From Erythrophleum ivorense (taxonomy: Eukaryota > Streptophyta > Magnoliopsida > Fabales > Fabaceae): a stretch of DNA of 64,000 nucleotides. The stretch is taken from the NCBI GenBank assembly GCA_026724425.1, contig JAIUCV010000002.1:6515001-6579000 (forward strand), read 5' to 3'. The position numbers and the translations under genes were made by a program. Positions 24,437 to 37,753 of this stretch are shown here, in pieces; positions within the stretch are counted from its first letter, which is position 1, and each line of letters starts with the position of its first letter. Below the pieces are notes generated by a model. It was not told the origin of the DNA, searched no databases, and saw nothing but the letters and a program-made list of their open reading frames with translations.

Positions 24437-25991
24437 CGCTTCAAAATCAATCTGAAACGTCTTGCACCAAATGTGAGCACATGAGGAATAAATAAATAAA
24501 TATATGTAACTGTTATAATTGAGCTATCTTATCTTAAATTTTAATTATAAATTTTTCAAACTGGGGACGTTATGGATTCTTTCCCAACCCCAATTTTTTA
24601 AAATATTTTTAAAATTTAACGATAACAATTATCATTTAAAATGATCCTGTTCAGATTTATCAACAAGTCTACGCAATATTCAAAATAACAAAATTTACAA
24701 ACAGAAAAAGAATATCGTATCTATATTAAGCAGTACGTTAGTTAACAAATTTCTCCCTGAAGAACCTATCTAGCCTACAAACATTTGAATTAATAAAAAA
24801 GATCAAAAAAATAGTAATAATCAGGTGTCAAGTACGGATGTTAGTTAATTCAATTTTGATGACGGCGCGTTAGTTAATTAGATTTTGACGACGGCACATG
24901 GCTACTTGCGCAATTTGCCATAATGTTATTGCTTAATAATTACTTGATTTGGACGTTTGGTTCAAGAAATTGGAAACGAAGCCACCTTCATAAAAATTTT
25001 CTATGATCTTTCGTAGGATTAGATTTTGATAAATTTTTTAAGTATTTATTCATATAATTTCTTAGTAAAAATTTAGTAATAAATACTTGATAATATAATA
25101 AAATTAACTTAATATATTTTTTGCTAAAAATTTTGATAACAAAACAAACATTTAAAATTATAGATAAAATTTGTCCATTTTTATATCGTGAGATTTTATT
25201 GTGTACATTGGTCTCATGAATCGATGGCAGTGCACAAATATCCCAGGAAGGGCCAACTTGGCTCTTGCTCATCACCTTAAAACGGGTGCCAAATGCCTAG
25301 TTGGACTTGGCTCCTCTAAATTACGTTTTATAATATTTGAAAAATGTGGAAAAGAATGGCTGTTTATGATAAAAAGTCAATTCTTATTTCTACTTATGAG
25401 CATAAATAATTACTAGATTATCCTTATTTTGTAAGAAATTAAAATGGTAAATTTTCAATTGACAATTATATTCTACTATCTAAAATAACGAGTGCAACAA
25501 TTAATCAAGATGTATTAATTTGATGTATTGTTATTCACTTACTCCAATTATTATTGCTGCGAAAGGCAGAGAGGGGGTACAAACAACCGTACAAATACAG
25601 GTACATGAGTTATAATACTCAAGCAGGCCAAATTGTTCATAGTGTTGTGAACAAGCAGAGGAAAAAGGATGGATATATTGGGATCTCCAAGGCGCCACGT
25701 TGGGACAACAACCTAGAAACACCACTTTACAATATTTTATTACTCCAGCTCCACTCTCATCTCATTTTAATACAGATTAAGATCCTAAGTCGTCGCCGTA
25801 CGCTTCTTTAGAAAACAAAAAACCAAAGCCATCACAATTTTTCATTTTCTTTTTCTATCTCAAATGATTAATTTTGGATTCAACTCAACTATTAAGCAGC
25901 CCACTTTAGGCCCTGTAAATTCGAGGTCCTTAGTGGGATACAACTGCTCGTCTGCTTTTTGATCAACTCCAGAAGATAATTGTTATTCTCA

Positions 25992-26030
<39 letters not shown>

Positions 26031-27030
26031 ACTGCCTCCAGTCCAGATTTGTTCATTGGAACCCTGTTCCTTTGCCAAATTATCGTCATTACTAGTAAAA
26101 CCACTTTTACCAGGTTCATGATTTAAAATTTTTGCTATCAAATCTGTGATTGAAAGTTAATTTGGTTTCTGTGATCTACGTACCTTTCCGATTTCACGAA
26201 ATCCTCTTTCTCCGCACGCGAAGTGAGATTTATTAATTTACATATTGAGACATGATTAATTGAAGCTCCATTAGATTTAAGCGCATGGTGTTCCTTGAAA
26301 ATCAGGAGGCCTCATCACAAGTTTAAAAAGATGAAAAGCCAACCTGATGCAGGAGCAGATTTTGAAAGTTAGTTGTTTTCTTCACCCAAGAGTTACTCTT
26401 TTAGATATATCTTTAATTTTCAAATGTTTTTCAAATACAAAAATTAAATGTTATATTTTTACAGCAGACACCAATCAACCTAGTTTTTTTGTTTCTGTTT
26501 TTGGGAGTCAATACAAACCCAGATTGCAATTTAAAATAAAATAAAATAAAATGAATCAGTGTAAAAATATCGGATTTGGTTAGAGTTAGACACCATAATA
26601 ATAATATTCTGGAAAACAAAATAAAAATAAAAATAAAGGCACGAAAGTGTGAAAAGAGAGGAAAATAGGCAATAAATAGAGACGGTGCGGAGCGAGAAGG
26701 AAGTGGACAAGCTCGCATAGGGGACACAATCTAGATTTTTTTTGCACCAGTCTTTTCGGTGTTACTTTGTGTTGCTTTAGTAAATAAATTAGATTTGGAT
26801 GATTTTTTTTTATTTTTTTTTATTTTAAAAAGGGCAGAATATAAAATAAGAATAATTTTAAAAATAATAAATAAAATTAAAAAATAAAAATAACATTTAA
26901 AATATTTAAATTTACTATAAATAATTATACTACGCATATAACAACAAGAAACAAAAAGTGCAAAGAATTCGAATTGAGGTGACATTCCACCCGCCAGTTC
27001 ATCCTACCTTCGCCGTTCCCTGCCTGTCAT

Positions 27031-27116
<86 letters not shown>

Positions 27117-30100
27117 CTAATATCCCATTCATAATATCTTAAAAAAATTACATCTAAAACTTATATTATATAAAATTTATAATAAAATATCTTAAAAATT
27201 AAAATTATTATTACCATCCAATTTTAAAAATTTATTATTAGATATAAAAAAATATTAAACTTTCTTGTACTCAATAATAAAAATTTTTAAATCAATAATA
27301 AATTTTTAAAAACTTGATAATAATAATAATTTTTAAAAATAATTTTAATTTTTAAAATTTTTTATTATAAATTTTATATAATATATACTTTTGGATGAAA
27401 TTTTCTCTAACATCTTCCGTTATTTTCATAAATCAGTTTACAATATAACATTATTCTCAATAAAATTTATCATTTTCACAATTAATTGTATAACTTTTAT
27501 AAAATTAAAAAAAAAATGCTGCTTAGTCTTGTATAGTTGGGGAGGGTAAAATGGAGGGAGAGGGCCAGAGACAGTGGGTGATGTTGACACGTAGGTGTTA
27601 AGAGTTGAATCGTGAGGAGCGAAATGACGGGCCCACAAGACAAAACCTTGGGCAATGTGGACCCCATTACAATGAGTGGTCCCCAGATCCAGGACATCCA
27701 CACCGCCGCATACTTACGAGGTGGCTCCCTTCCCGTAACCCCACCATCCCAAGAAGGCAATGCAAGTCCTTCCTCTCTTGTTTTTCCACCTTCTCCCCTT
27801 TGCTACTTCCAATATCGATCTCCCTTCCGTTTCCCATCACTCTTACTTATTGGACCAACTTCACTGTTTACGTATTGAACCAACTGGGTCCTACTCCATC
27901 CTAACATCGCTCAACCATTATTTCCATTGGCCTACACTATTTATATTTTTATTATCAAATTTTTTAAAAAAGTATAATATTTAAACAAATTAAAAGATTT
28001 AATTATATAATATTAATTATAAAATCATATATTTATTATATTTTTTATAATAACAATATAAAATTTATAGTCAAATATTCTCCTGAATGAAAATATTTTA
28101 CATAAAGCTCGACTTTTTTTTTACGTTATTTGGAGATTTTCATTTTCATTCTTAACTTATAAATAAAGCCATAAAATTATTTATTAAAACAATAATCTCA
28201 ATATACATTTACGAATGAAAAACTGAAACTACTTAGAGGTAGAGTTCTCATTGATCTCTGAAAGTTTCTTGACTCAATCACTCTCCATTTTCCCCACGTA
28301 AATATATTCCACAAGTGTGAATTATTTGATTATTGTAATGGTAGTCCTCTTTTTCTATCACTATCTCGGTCAAAATTATTTTTTCTTAAGGCTTTGATTC
28401 AATTCTTCTCACTCAATTGGGATCTCTTACTCCTAGATCTCAAAGCAATTTAGATTACTAAGATCTGATTTTGATTATTCATAAATACAAATTTTATTTT
28501 TTAAATTCATAATTTTTTATTTTGATATATATATATATATATATATTATTTGTTTTCAAAGAATCAAATGGCAAGATAAATACAAACTTTCAATTTTCAT
28601 TTAACAAACATATGAATTGAAAGGTCCAAATGATTAACTATGCAATTAGATGTTATAATCAATAGGTTCTCAAATCATCCATTTGAAAAAATGGAAACCT
28701 CTCTCATTGGATGATCATGATGCTTTCCCAAAATCAAAATTCTTGATCAGTGGACGAACTATATCACCATTTTTCTTCAATAAGATAACAATGTAGATAA
28801 TTGACTCATTCCATATTAGAAATAATTGCAAGAAATCTTTTGATGACACAGATTCTTCCTATTTCTTAATGATATCCCACAATCAAGACAATTGGCTGAA
28901 TCCCATAAAATCATTTCATAGAAATTTATTGATATCCTCTTTTTCTAAAGCAAATCAATTTTGATTCTTGAATAGTTGACATCACTTTTGCTAGTCTATT
29001 TAACTAAAGTTAAAAGACTATGTTCATTATGTGTTTTGTTTTCATAAAAAATATCAAAATAAAGAAAAACAATCTAACCTGCCTAAACCAAATATAGACC
29101 GTCCGAATTGCTCCAAGAGAAGCAACATGAGATGCCAATTGCTTCCCACTAGCATTTACTAAAAAAGATAATAAATTTTAAGATTTGTAACCTTCAGAAC
29201 TTCAACACAAAGGATGAGGTTCTGATCATATAAGTTCTTAAACTCATCCTTTCTCCTTGAAACACACGTTTCAATGGAAGAACAGAAATACAAATTGCAG
29301 AACACACATGAATAAAATAAGAGACTGAATAATTGATTTATTAATAAGTAATTTGAAAATAACATCATAAAATATTTATAGAAAAACTAAAAAACCATAG
29401 CTAACTCTAATAAATAAATAAAATAATCCTTAATTAAAAATAAAATAAATGCTATAAAATTAAAATTAAAAAGAAAACAAAATGTCTCAAAATAAAAAAA
29501 AAATAAAATAACTTCAAAACATACAAAAATATAATAATTTTGAACCTCAAAATGGCTTCAACAAGATGACCCAAAATGGCAAGACAACAAATTCGAAACA
29601 TGAATAAAATAATGAGTTAAAACTTCTTTCAAAATAAAAGTTAAAACCTTTTAAAAATTTATTGATTTCTAAGCCTTGTAAACGTTATCTTTGGACTCCC
29701 GTATATAAACTTGCTCCATAAAGTCTTCAATTAGAGACTTTCCATTACATTGCGTTTTCAATTTACTTTTTTTGAAGATGGGAAAAATAATTACTCCCCA
29801 ACTACCTTATGACATTATACTGTTGAGGGGGAACTAAAGGACAGCAATTTTCTTCTTAATCGCTACAAGAAAGGTAAATGGTATTAGTCGGTGACGATAT
29901 CAAACTCCCATGGCAACTACAACGTACGTCACTTGCCCAGTTGCCCATTTACAAGCAAAGAAGGTGGTCAATTCTCACCCTCCCCAAAAACCCCAAAAAA
30001 AAAAACAAAACAGGAGGGTAAAATTTACAGAGCGAAAAGAAAGAAAAGAGAGATAGTTGCATATGGTCATATTTCAGAGGTACGAAAGAGCTTAGGCGCA

Positions 30101-30149
30101 TAGCTAGGAATTGCATCTTTGGACCGCGTCTCGTGAAGAATCTGTGATG
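24437..30149. other. Gene-poor region between the LTPG and FLZ genes
   Basis: No gene was recognised on either strand. It is mostly AT-rich non-coding DNA with an (AT)n run (25994-26026), a long (TC)n tract (27037-27112) and a further AT run at about 28527-28546. The 27540-27900 stretch is less AT-rich and has several overlapping open frames on both strands, none with a recognisable motif; it may be regulatory DNA or an old repeat. Confidence 0.55.
27037..27112. repeat. (TC)38 microsatellite
   Basis: A perfect run of 76 bases of TC dinucleotides, the longest simple repeat in the window. Confidence 0.97.
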
Positions 30150-30962
30150 TTACAAGGCAGCCACGCTTTCGCCTTTGGCGGCGACCTGAGATTCAGAAGG
30201 CGGAGTCACTACTTGTTTATTGGATGCCACATAACGCTTCTCCTTCCTCTCATCCTGAATCATCTGCTGTTGACGGCATTCTAGACTGCAGAATGCATTA
30301 TCACCCCTAAAAAATATATTAAATATGCACAACCCATTATTTAGCCCTCAATTGATTTCAATCCAAGGATTTCAACACGAAATTTAAGAAAACAAATTTG
30401 CGTAACTGTTAAACTGTAACATTCAAGAAGACACGCACAATATATCGCCACCAAATTGGACCCGATTTATGGTTAAGACGAGTATTTTTCAAATCCGAAA
30501 TGGTAAATCCAGGTACCTCTACCTGTTCCCCTATGAAGGGGGAAATAAATTTTAAAACTGGGAGATTTGGGAGTACGTAAGAGTAAGGCGAGCGGAATTA
30601 AACTGAACAAATTCGAAAGACGCAAAGTGGAAGAGAGAGAAAGACGTAGATATGTACCTGTACATGTAGATGTCACGGCTGAGTACCAATCGACGTTTGC
30701 AAAGAGAGCAAGCACGAAGGAAGTCAGCAGTCTCTAGGAAATCGGCGGAATGACTTCTATGGTTTGTGGGCGATACCCTCTGATCCAACCAATTGGAGGC
30801 ATCTGGCTGTTTGCTTGGAGCATCAGACGATCCCTGCCTGTTAGGGTTAGGGTTATTGGGATCGTTGGGTGGAACGTCGGGATTAGCGTTCAGATCGAAA
30901 GTTATCTCCGACATGCTTGTGGTTCTCTTCATTGGTTGACGGGGTCTCTTCCCTAACAACAT
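30150..30962 (-). CDS. FCS-like zinc finger (FLZ, formerly DUF581) protein
   Basis: Two exons (30962-30658 and 30306-30150) joined at ACAG/GTACAT and TTTTTTAG give 153 residues. The FLZ domain lies at about 81-125: FLRACSLCKRRL, IYMYRGDNAFCSLEC, QQQMIQDERKEK, with zinc ligands C85, C88, C108 and C112 (C-x2-C-x19-C-x3-C). The intron splits the domain after MYR, between the two Cys pairs. FLZ proteins are plant-specific adaptors that bind SnRK1 kinase subunits and often respond to sugar, ABA or stress. The N-terminal region has a DLNANP sequence (residues 23-28) that fits the DLNxxP form of the EAR repression motif. The C-terminal tail is low-complexity. The family assignment is certain; which FLZ member it is cannot be told. 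Confidence 0.94.
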
Positions 30963-33900
30963 CTTCCTGCTTTTTCTACTATTGGCTCACCAGACCAGTG
31001 CTGCTGCTACTCTTGCCTAGTGCGTGATGAAGGAAGGTAGCTTGGTGGAGGCGAAAGTAATGGAGTTTAGGGTGATAAAAACACGAGCCCGAAACCGAGG
31101 ACTGAATCTGGGCCGTTGATTGGGGGATGGGAGTGAGCTCATCATTAATGAGAAAAGAGATCCTACGTCAACCCTTGCTTTTCAATTATCATTTAATTCC
31201 ATTAGGACTAATATTTTAATTTATTTTGTTAATGCAAAATGGGAAACTTTGGATACTTTTTCGAGTCTCCGAAGCAGCAGTCACTTTGGAGGACTGTGAT
31301 TGGCTCCCCAAATGCCCACTGCATTTGGCGAATCAAAATCTTTCAAAATGCAATTGACTTGTTTCCCTAAATGCCAAGGAGTCACAGAAGCGTTAACCAG
31401 TTTATAAGTGGCACAATTATAGCGATTATCAAATATTTTTGTTTTTATAGTTTCTGTCATTGACTTGTGTCATTAATTTGATAGACTAACCGTCGGATCT
31501 ATACCATGCCACTCCTGATGTTGATGTATCATTTTAAGATAGGTGTTTTTTTTCAAAAGAAGAATAAATTTAGTTAAATTATATTTAATATTTTTTATTT
31601 CTAAAATTATATCTAAATTTTTAATATTTTAATACATGTTACAAAATATTTTTGTTAAATAAACTGACTTTTAATTTAATATAAATTTGTAATTTTATTT
31701 TTACTATAATAATAATATTACATTTTTTATTGATAAAAATATATATTATGTAAAAAGTTAAATTTATTAATTAAAAATAAATCAAAAGAGGAGTCAGGTA
31801 TAATTTTTTTAAACAAGAAAGATATCATTTGTTATTTAGTCTGATCTCAATAAAAGTTATTATAATTTACTCATTAATTAGTTTATTACTCATTTTGTTG
31901 TTAAATCTGTTAAGAAATTACAATTACAAGTATAGATGAAAAAAATGATTGTAATTTAAAATGGATTGGTATAATATAATTTTTTATTTTAATTTTAATA
32001 GTAAATTACATAATTTTTTTAAACTTTGATAAAATTATATACATCTTCTTATTATTTTAAACAAATATATAATCTTTTTTCAAATAAAAATTTACATTGC
32101 ATTTTAATTTAATTTTAAATTTTTTTAACTAACATATCTTTTATAAACAACTTTTATTTTTTATGGAAGATATTTATATAAAAAAATTTAAAATTGAATT
32201 AAAGTATATATTAAAAAATAAATTTATATGATTTCAATAAAATTAAAAAAATATAACTAATTTACTCTAATTTTATTTTAATTGATTGCGTGACGTCATT
32301 TAGGATAGACTTGTATTGAAACTTTCAAAATATTATCACTTTGCATTTTTGAAAAAAGAAAGGCACTCTGGGCCGTGAATTTTATTTGGACATGGTTGAA
32401 TTAGCGCCAAGCTTTCTGCTCCAATTGGCAAGAAGTTTAGGGATTAGTTTTGTGGCAAAAGGGCAGAGAATGGCCTCTTTGGCAAAAACCTTGATTTCAC
32501 CCTCTGCTCCAAGCACTTTACTTTACCTTTTTTTTTTTTTAAATACGCATTATAATGGGACACTTAATATGTCATACATGGCTAAAATCATGATGTAATA
32601 TAGTATTATTATAGGAAAAAAAAAAAGAAGTGGAAAGAGGAAAGAGCTTAATAAATATTTGAAGTGGAAAAGTTACGCATTAGCATGAGTTAATGAGAAC
32701 ATCAGAAATATTATACCCCTTTGATTTATTGAATTGTCAGGTATATAATTATTAAAAAAATGTATAATCGAATGAAATTATTTTAATTGTATTTGGCATG
32801 ATATCAAATGAAATAGAAATCTCTTCCCATTTGCATGTTTGGTTAGATCCAAAATTGTAAGAATGTAAGGCATAACTACAAAATAACCAAAATGCCCTGA
32901 ATAGTAAAATAAAACACCTGGAAACAAATTTTAAAATCACAATTGATTAATCGAAGACTTATCAGAATTCGAGGGTTAAGACTATCGTCTTCCTCCTTGT
33001 TCTTGCTTTGCATCTCTAGGTGAAATCCTCAACTCCCAAATAGCTGAACTAGATTGAGTTGATCACATTGAAACATCTCATGTTGTTCGGCTAGGGTTGT
33101 GCTTGCACTTTTGAATAGGATTGGCCAGATGGAACATTCGCAATTAAAGCTAGCGCACAATTAGAGATCGATCTTCAAACCTCTCTCCATACGCCTCTTT
33201 CTATAATACTTTTGTTTTGTTAGCTCTTGCCCTGATTTTTAGGGTTACTAATTGGAGAAAAATTAAACAATATTAAAAAAAATCAAAAGGAAAACAAAGG
33301 AAGACAAAAAGCCAGTGGCGAAATACATCTCTCTTACACGCATAAGAACTAAATTGTAAATCTAAAGACAAATTAGAATTTAGTAGATCTTGCTGCTTTC
33401 AACAAACATGGCCTACGGTGATGAATAAACAAAAATCAGGCAGGAAAGGGTTGGATTTGGTGAATGTTCATATTTTCAACACGGGGGTAAAATGGTCTTA
33501 TACTACAAAATAGGCTGCAAAGCAATCAACATTTCACAAACTACGGTGATGAACAGGGGATGAGACACTTTCATCCACATTTTTCTCCTGTTATCTATCT
33601 CTTCCAACCAACCCATTGAAAGGAAAAATGCATTCCAGGTTATGGATTTACGAGCGAACCAAACAGGCCTATTATATGTACTACGTGTTCATACAATACA
33701 TTAACAAAAAATTATCAAATTGAGTGTGTGAGTAAATCCTACCATCTATCGCACTTATTATGATAAATTTTTATCAATTTATTATATAACCCCTAGGTAC
33801 CTAACAAATTTGGAGGCAATTAGTAAGTAGTTTGCTTGATAATGGAAGCTAATGTTTGTGCTTAGAAAGGACAACAAATGATGTGAATGTGGTGGTGCAT

Positions 33901-35440
33901 TGGCAGAACTCTACAATTAATCTTAATTTTTTTTGGGGGGGGGGGGTCAAGACAACGCAGTGTTATCTCAATGAAAATGTGTAATTTTTTTAAACAAAAA
34001 CAAAAATATAAAATATAAAAAGGAGGGCGATCCCTCAATTTAAAAGATCACAGCACCTCTATTCTAAAAATATTATAACAGAGGATGAGCCCTGACTATT
34101 CCAATGCCTCCGGCCCCGCGTGGTTACATTGTTCCGCAATGATAGTCCCTATCATATTCACAGTCTCACTGTAAGGGCACCAATAATTTTGCCTTGTTAT
34201 GCAATAATAGTACCTCCACTCTCAGCTTTTCTTGGGTGAACAATGTGCCACGTTCTTTCGAGTCATAATGACCCAAAAGTATCCAAATCCACTCTACCCT
34301 GAGCTCTACATTTGAGATTGAGCAATTACATCATTCACGACTGTCATACGAAAGTCCTCTGATAATCTGCATCCATATAATAAATTAGTTGTCGTCAGTA
34401 TGATAATGGGGCAACTTCTCTATTTTTTTCTTCTTCAAAATATTATATTTTAAATATTAATTAGTTTATTATAAAATTAAGATTCAATTAGTTCTCTACT
34501 TCTCTTCCTTTTAAATATTATTTTTCTGACAAAAATATTATCTTTAATTATTTTCTCATATTTTTAATTTCACAAAATTAAAAAGTAATTTATCATTTTC
34601 TTCTTCTGTACTTTCTCTCCGTATGATCTATATGTTAAATTTGAAATGGGTTTTAAAAAAAGGAACTCTATCTTGTGGTAATTTTTTCCCACACAAGGTA
34701 ATAAATTTTAAAGAGCATAATTATCTTGCCTTTAAAAATATAAATTTATTTATGTACTATTTGTCTTTCGTTTATGATATATTTATTTTGCTCTTTATCA
34801 TCAAATTTTTGCAAATTTAAAAAAAAATTTACAAAAAATATTTTTGTCCTTAAATTTTATATACCTTAAGTTTTACTTTCGATTGTTAATTTTATTTTGA
34901 TTTAATTTTATAACTCAATCTTAGAGCTCAACCATGCAGCAGAGTAGCAGCACCAGAGACGGGGACAAAGGCGGAGATATTGGGGATGAGGCGATGGAGT
35001 AAAAAGTTAATTAAACATCCACTTATGCGAGCAAAGATTTTTAACAAGAAATCTAAATTTACATATGTATAAAGTGCTATTAGATTCTTTAGGAAAAGGA
35101 ATAAGTTGACGGGAACACTACTTTTGAATTCTTTCTTTCCTGTGAAATATCGTTCGAAATCTTTATTTTCTATTAAAATTGACAGGATTATGAATTATTT
35201 AATGCATTCTAGGCCTGCAATATGGGATTTGAGGCTTATCTTCATTAGAAATGTTAATTGTAGCCAAAAGCATACCCACTTTTCTTTGGTAATTACTGAG
35301 AAACAGAAAGGGCACACCGAAAGGCATTGGTGAGGCTTGAGAATATGCAACCCTACTTACTAATTTTTTGACGACAAAATCATATCCGGCGTTGGAAATT
35401 TACCACATTCGCAAACGTGGCGAAGATGGCGCCGCTAGTG

Positions 35441-35475
<35 letters not shown>

Positions 35476-37753
35476 CCAAGAGTCAAGAAAATTACGGAAA
35501 CGGAAAAGCAACGTCCTTATTTCTGATGGTTTCGATTTTAATGCGTTCGACAATGTACTTTCCTATTTTCTGTAGAAGGAGTGATGTAAAAGGGGTATCA
35601 GATTAGAAGCAAGCTCAGTCAAGTGGCACTACTGTATCAGGTACTGGCGGCCCTATTCTCAATTCTTACCTTTCACTTTTGGCTTTACCAAACTTCAAAT
35701 TTCATTTCTTGCGATGCTAGTTCCTCAGCACTTGCCTCTAGCAAAGTGGTGATAATAGAATTTGAACATACAATAATAATAATAATAATAACAATATATT
35801 CATATCTAACATTAAGCTAATGAACCTCTCGTAGATATTACAAGGTAGCATATTCTAAATGAACCTAAGAAATATAAACTTAAGAATACATGATTCATTA
35901 ATTGTCAATTGGCTGGCTCAGTTGTTTCATTCATTTGAACAGGTAGTCAACAGCAGGCAAGCTACGCCATGCCTCCATAATTGGAAGAAGATAGTAACAA
36001 GTGAGGATTAATATAAGAGAAATTGTCGTAAGTTTGTTTGAGGATTTAGAAGTATGGCGTGCCCCTAGGTGATCAAATTGACAATGATTGGCGAGTGGCA
36101 GGCAACTACCCAAACCCTTCGCTTCCCTTTCAGATTCACCCTCTTTTTTCTCTCGCTTTTAATTGCTGTGGTCCACTTTTTCAAGACTTTTGGAACCCAA
36201 CATGCGTATGACCACCTTACTTGAAGAAGGCGACATTGTCCATATTTCATAATCCTAAGAACTTGATTTCTTCTCGATTATTTAGCAAAGTCAAGTGATT
36301 TATATTGCTTAAGAGGTACGGAGATCTACAACTAAGGCAATGTTAGATATTCCGAAATGATTATTCAGAAGTAAATTAAATGGCAAGTCACCCCCTTCCA
36401 TCATAAGCAAAAAAAATATCTTCTTCCTAACTTGTGATACATTAATAGCCCAAACATTCATCACATCATATAATTGTTATTTAACATTTCACGTGTAAAT
36501 TAAAGCTATATTTGTATTATATCTAACTTGTTAAATGCGAAAACTATGGGCGTGGATTTCAGTTTTCTGAAAGAGGAAGCAATATAGCTTGCTTCCTTTT
36601 TTTTTTTTGGTGCAAATGTTCCCTTTATTCACCAAAAATTCGAAAAGGGGAAAGAGGAAAGGGGGGGGGGGGGGTTTATGAGGGGCCAAAAAGGAAGAGT
36701 GAGAATCTTACAATAATGATGTTTCCCACCAACACGGTGATGGACAAAGCCTTTTTTATGATGTCTTCATAAAAGGCCATAGAGTCACTTCCTGTGGCCA
36801 TCCCTGGACTCCACTATGGTTTTCTCGAATCTCATTTTGTGGTGGTAAATTGGAGCACACAATAAACACATTCTTGGTGCCACTAAACATTTGCAAAAGC
36901 CTTTTCCCATCATTCTGATTCAGTATCATCAACTTCATTGTTTTCATTCTAATTGGCTCCCCAACCCCAACTTAATTATCACCCCACACAATTTTATAAT
37001 AATATAATTTTCCATCTGTAATTAACTGGGATTGAAAGAGAGATATTTTAGCCCCATGGTTGTCAAATTAAGGAGATCACTTTTTATATAAAGTTAAGGG
37101 TTGTGCTAAATTTTGGCAGTTTATCATCATTATCAGTCGACATTAACACAACCACCCCCTTTCCATTTGGGGTGTGTCGTCCACATCCCTAAATTTATTA
37201 ACCTTTTGATTTCATTTGTTTGATACTTTAATTTTGTGCTTCCACATGTTCATGTGTGAATCACGTCAGTTTGGATTTCTGCTTAATTCATCAAGAAAAT
37301 GCGGGATCAGCGTTGATATTAGACGCTTACTTGGAAAGGTGAAGGTCAGAATATTGAGACCGAAATAGACTTTTAAGAGATAAATCAAAGAAAAGACGGA
37401 ATAGAAGGTTGGCTTAAAAGTGATTAAAGGAAAAAAAAAAAAAAGAATTTTTGTTTTGGTGAGCATCAAACTCTCCACTTGAATTAATTTTTCTGAGAAG
37501 CATCTTAAGAATAAAATTCTTGATGTTGTCTGGTAGTACATTCTTAATATTGAAAGAAAATAGAAAAAGCTTTCTATTTTTTTTTTCCAGAGGCTGCAAA
37601 CGATCTAAAAGACTAAAATTATTGATTTTGGGATAAAGAACGAAAATGATATGAAGCTTCACGTAAGTATGGATAGCCATTATTGGTACGAAGATTGAAG
37701 AAAGCAAAAGGGGGTAGAAAATGACAGGGAAATGGAAGCCAAAAGGAAAAAAA
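30963..37753. other. Gene-poor region between the FLZ and GH5 genes
   Basis: The first few hundred bases should hold the FLZ leader and promoter (minus strand). Beyond about 31200 the DNA is AT-rich. Notable items are a G12-like run at about 33938-33949, a G14-like run at about 36661-36674, both preceded by poly-T, and a TA run at 35443-35471. The poly-T/G-run junctions could be ends of old retroposed fragments, but no coding remnant was recognised. No gene was called. Confidence 0.55.
35443..35471. repeat. (TA)n microsatellite
   Basis: About 29 bases of perfect TA dinucleotides. Confidence 0.93.

Noticed and set aside
24084..24495. Plus-strand open frames opposite the lipid-transfer gene
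   Set aside because: They are antisense shadows of the LTPG exon 1, which has the full eight-cysteine pattern and signal peptide.
27438..27984. Cluster of overlapping open frames on both strands
   Set aside because: None has a recognisable motif, they contradict one another by strand, and the slightly higher GC explains the lack of stops.
33930..36680. Poly-T followed by G-runs as retroposed gene ends
   Set aside because: The junctions resemble reversed poly-A tails, but no coding or structured RNA remnant could be identified beside them.
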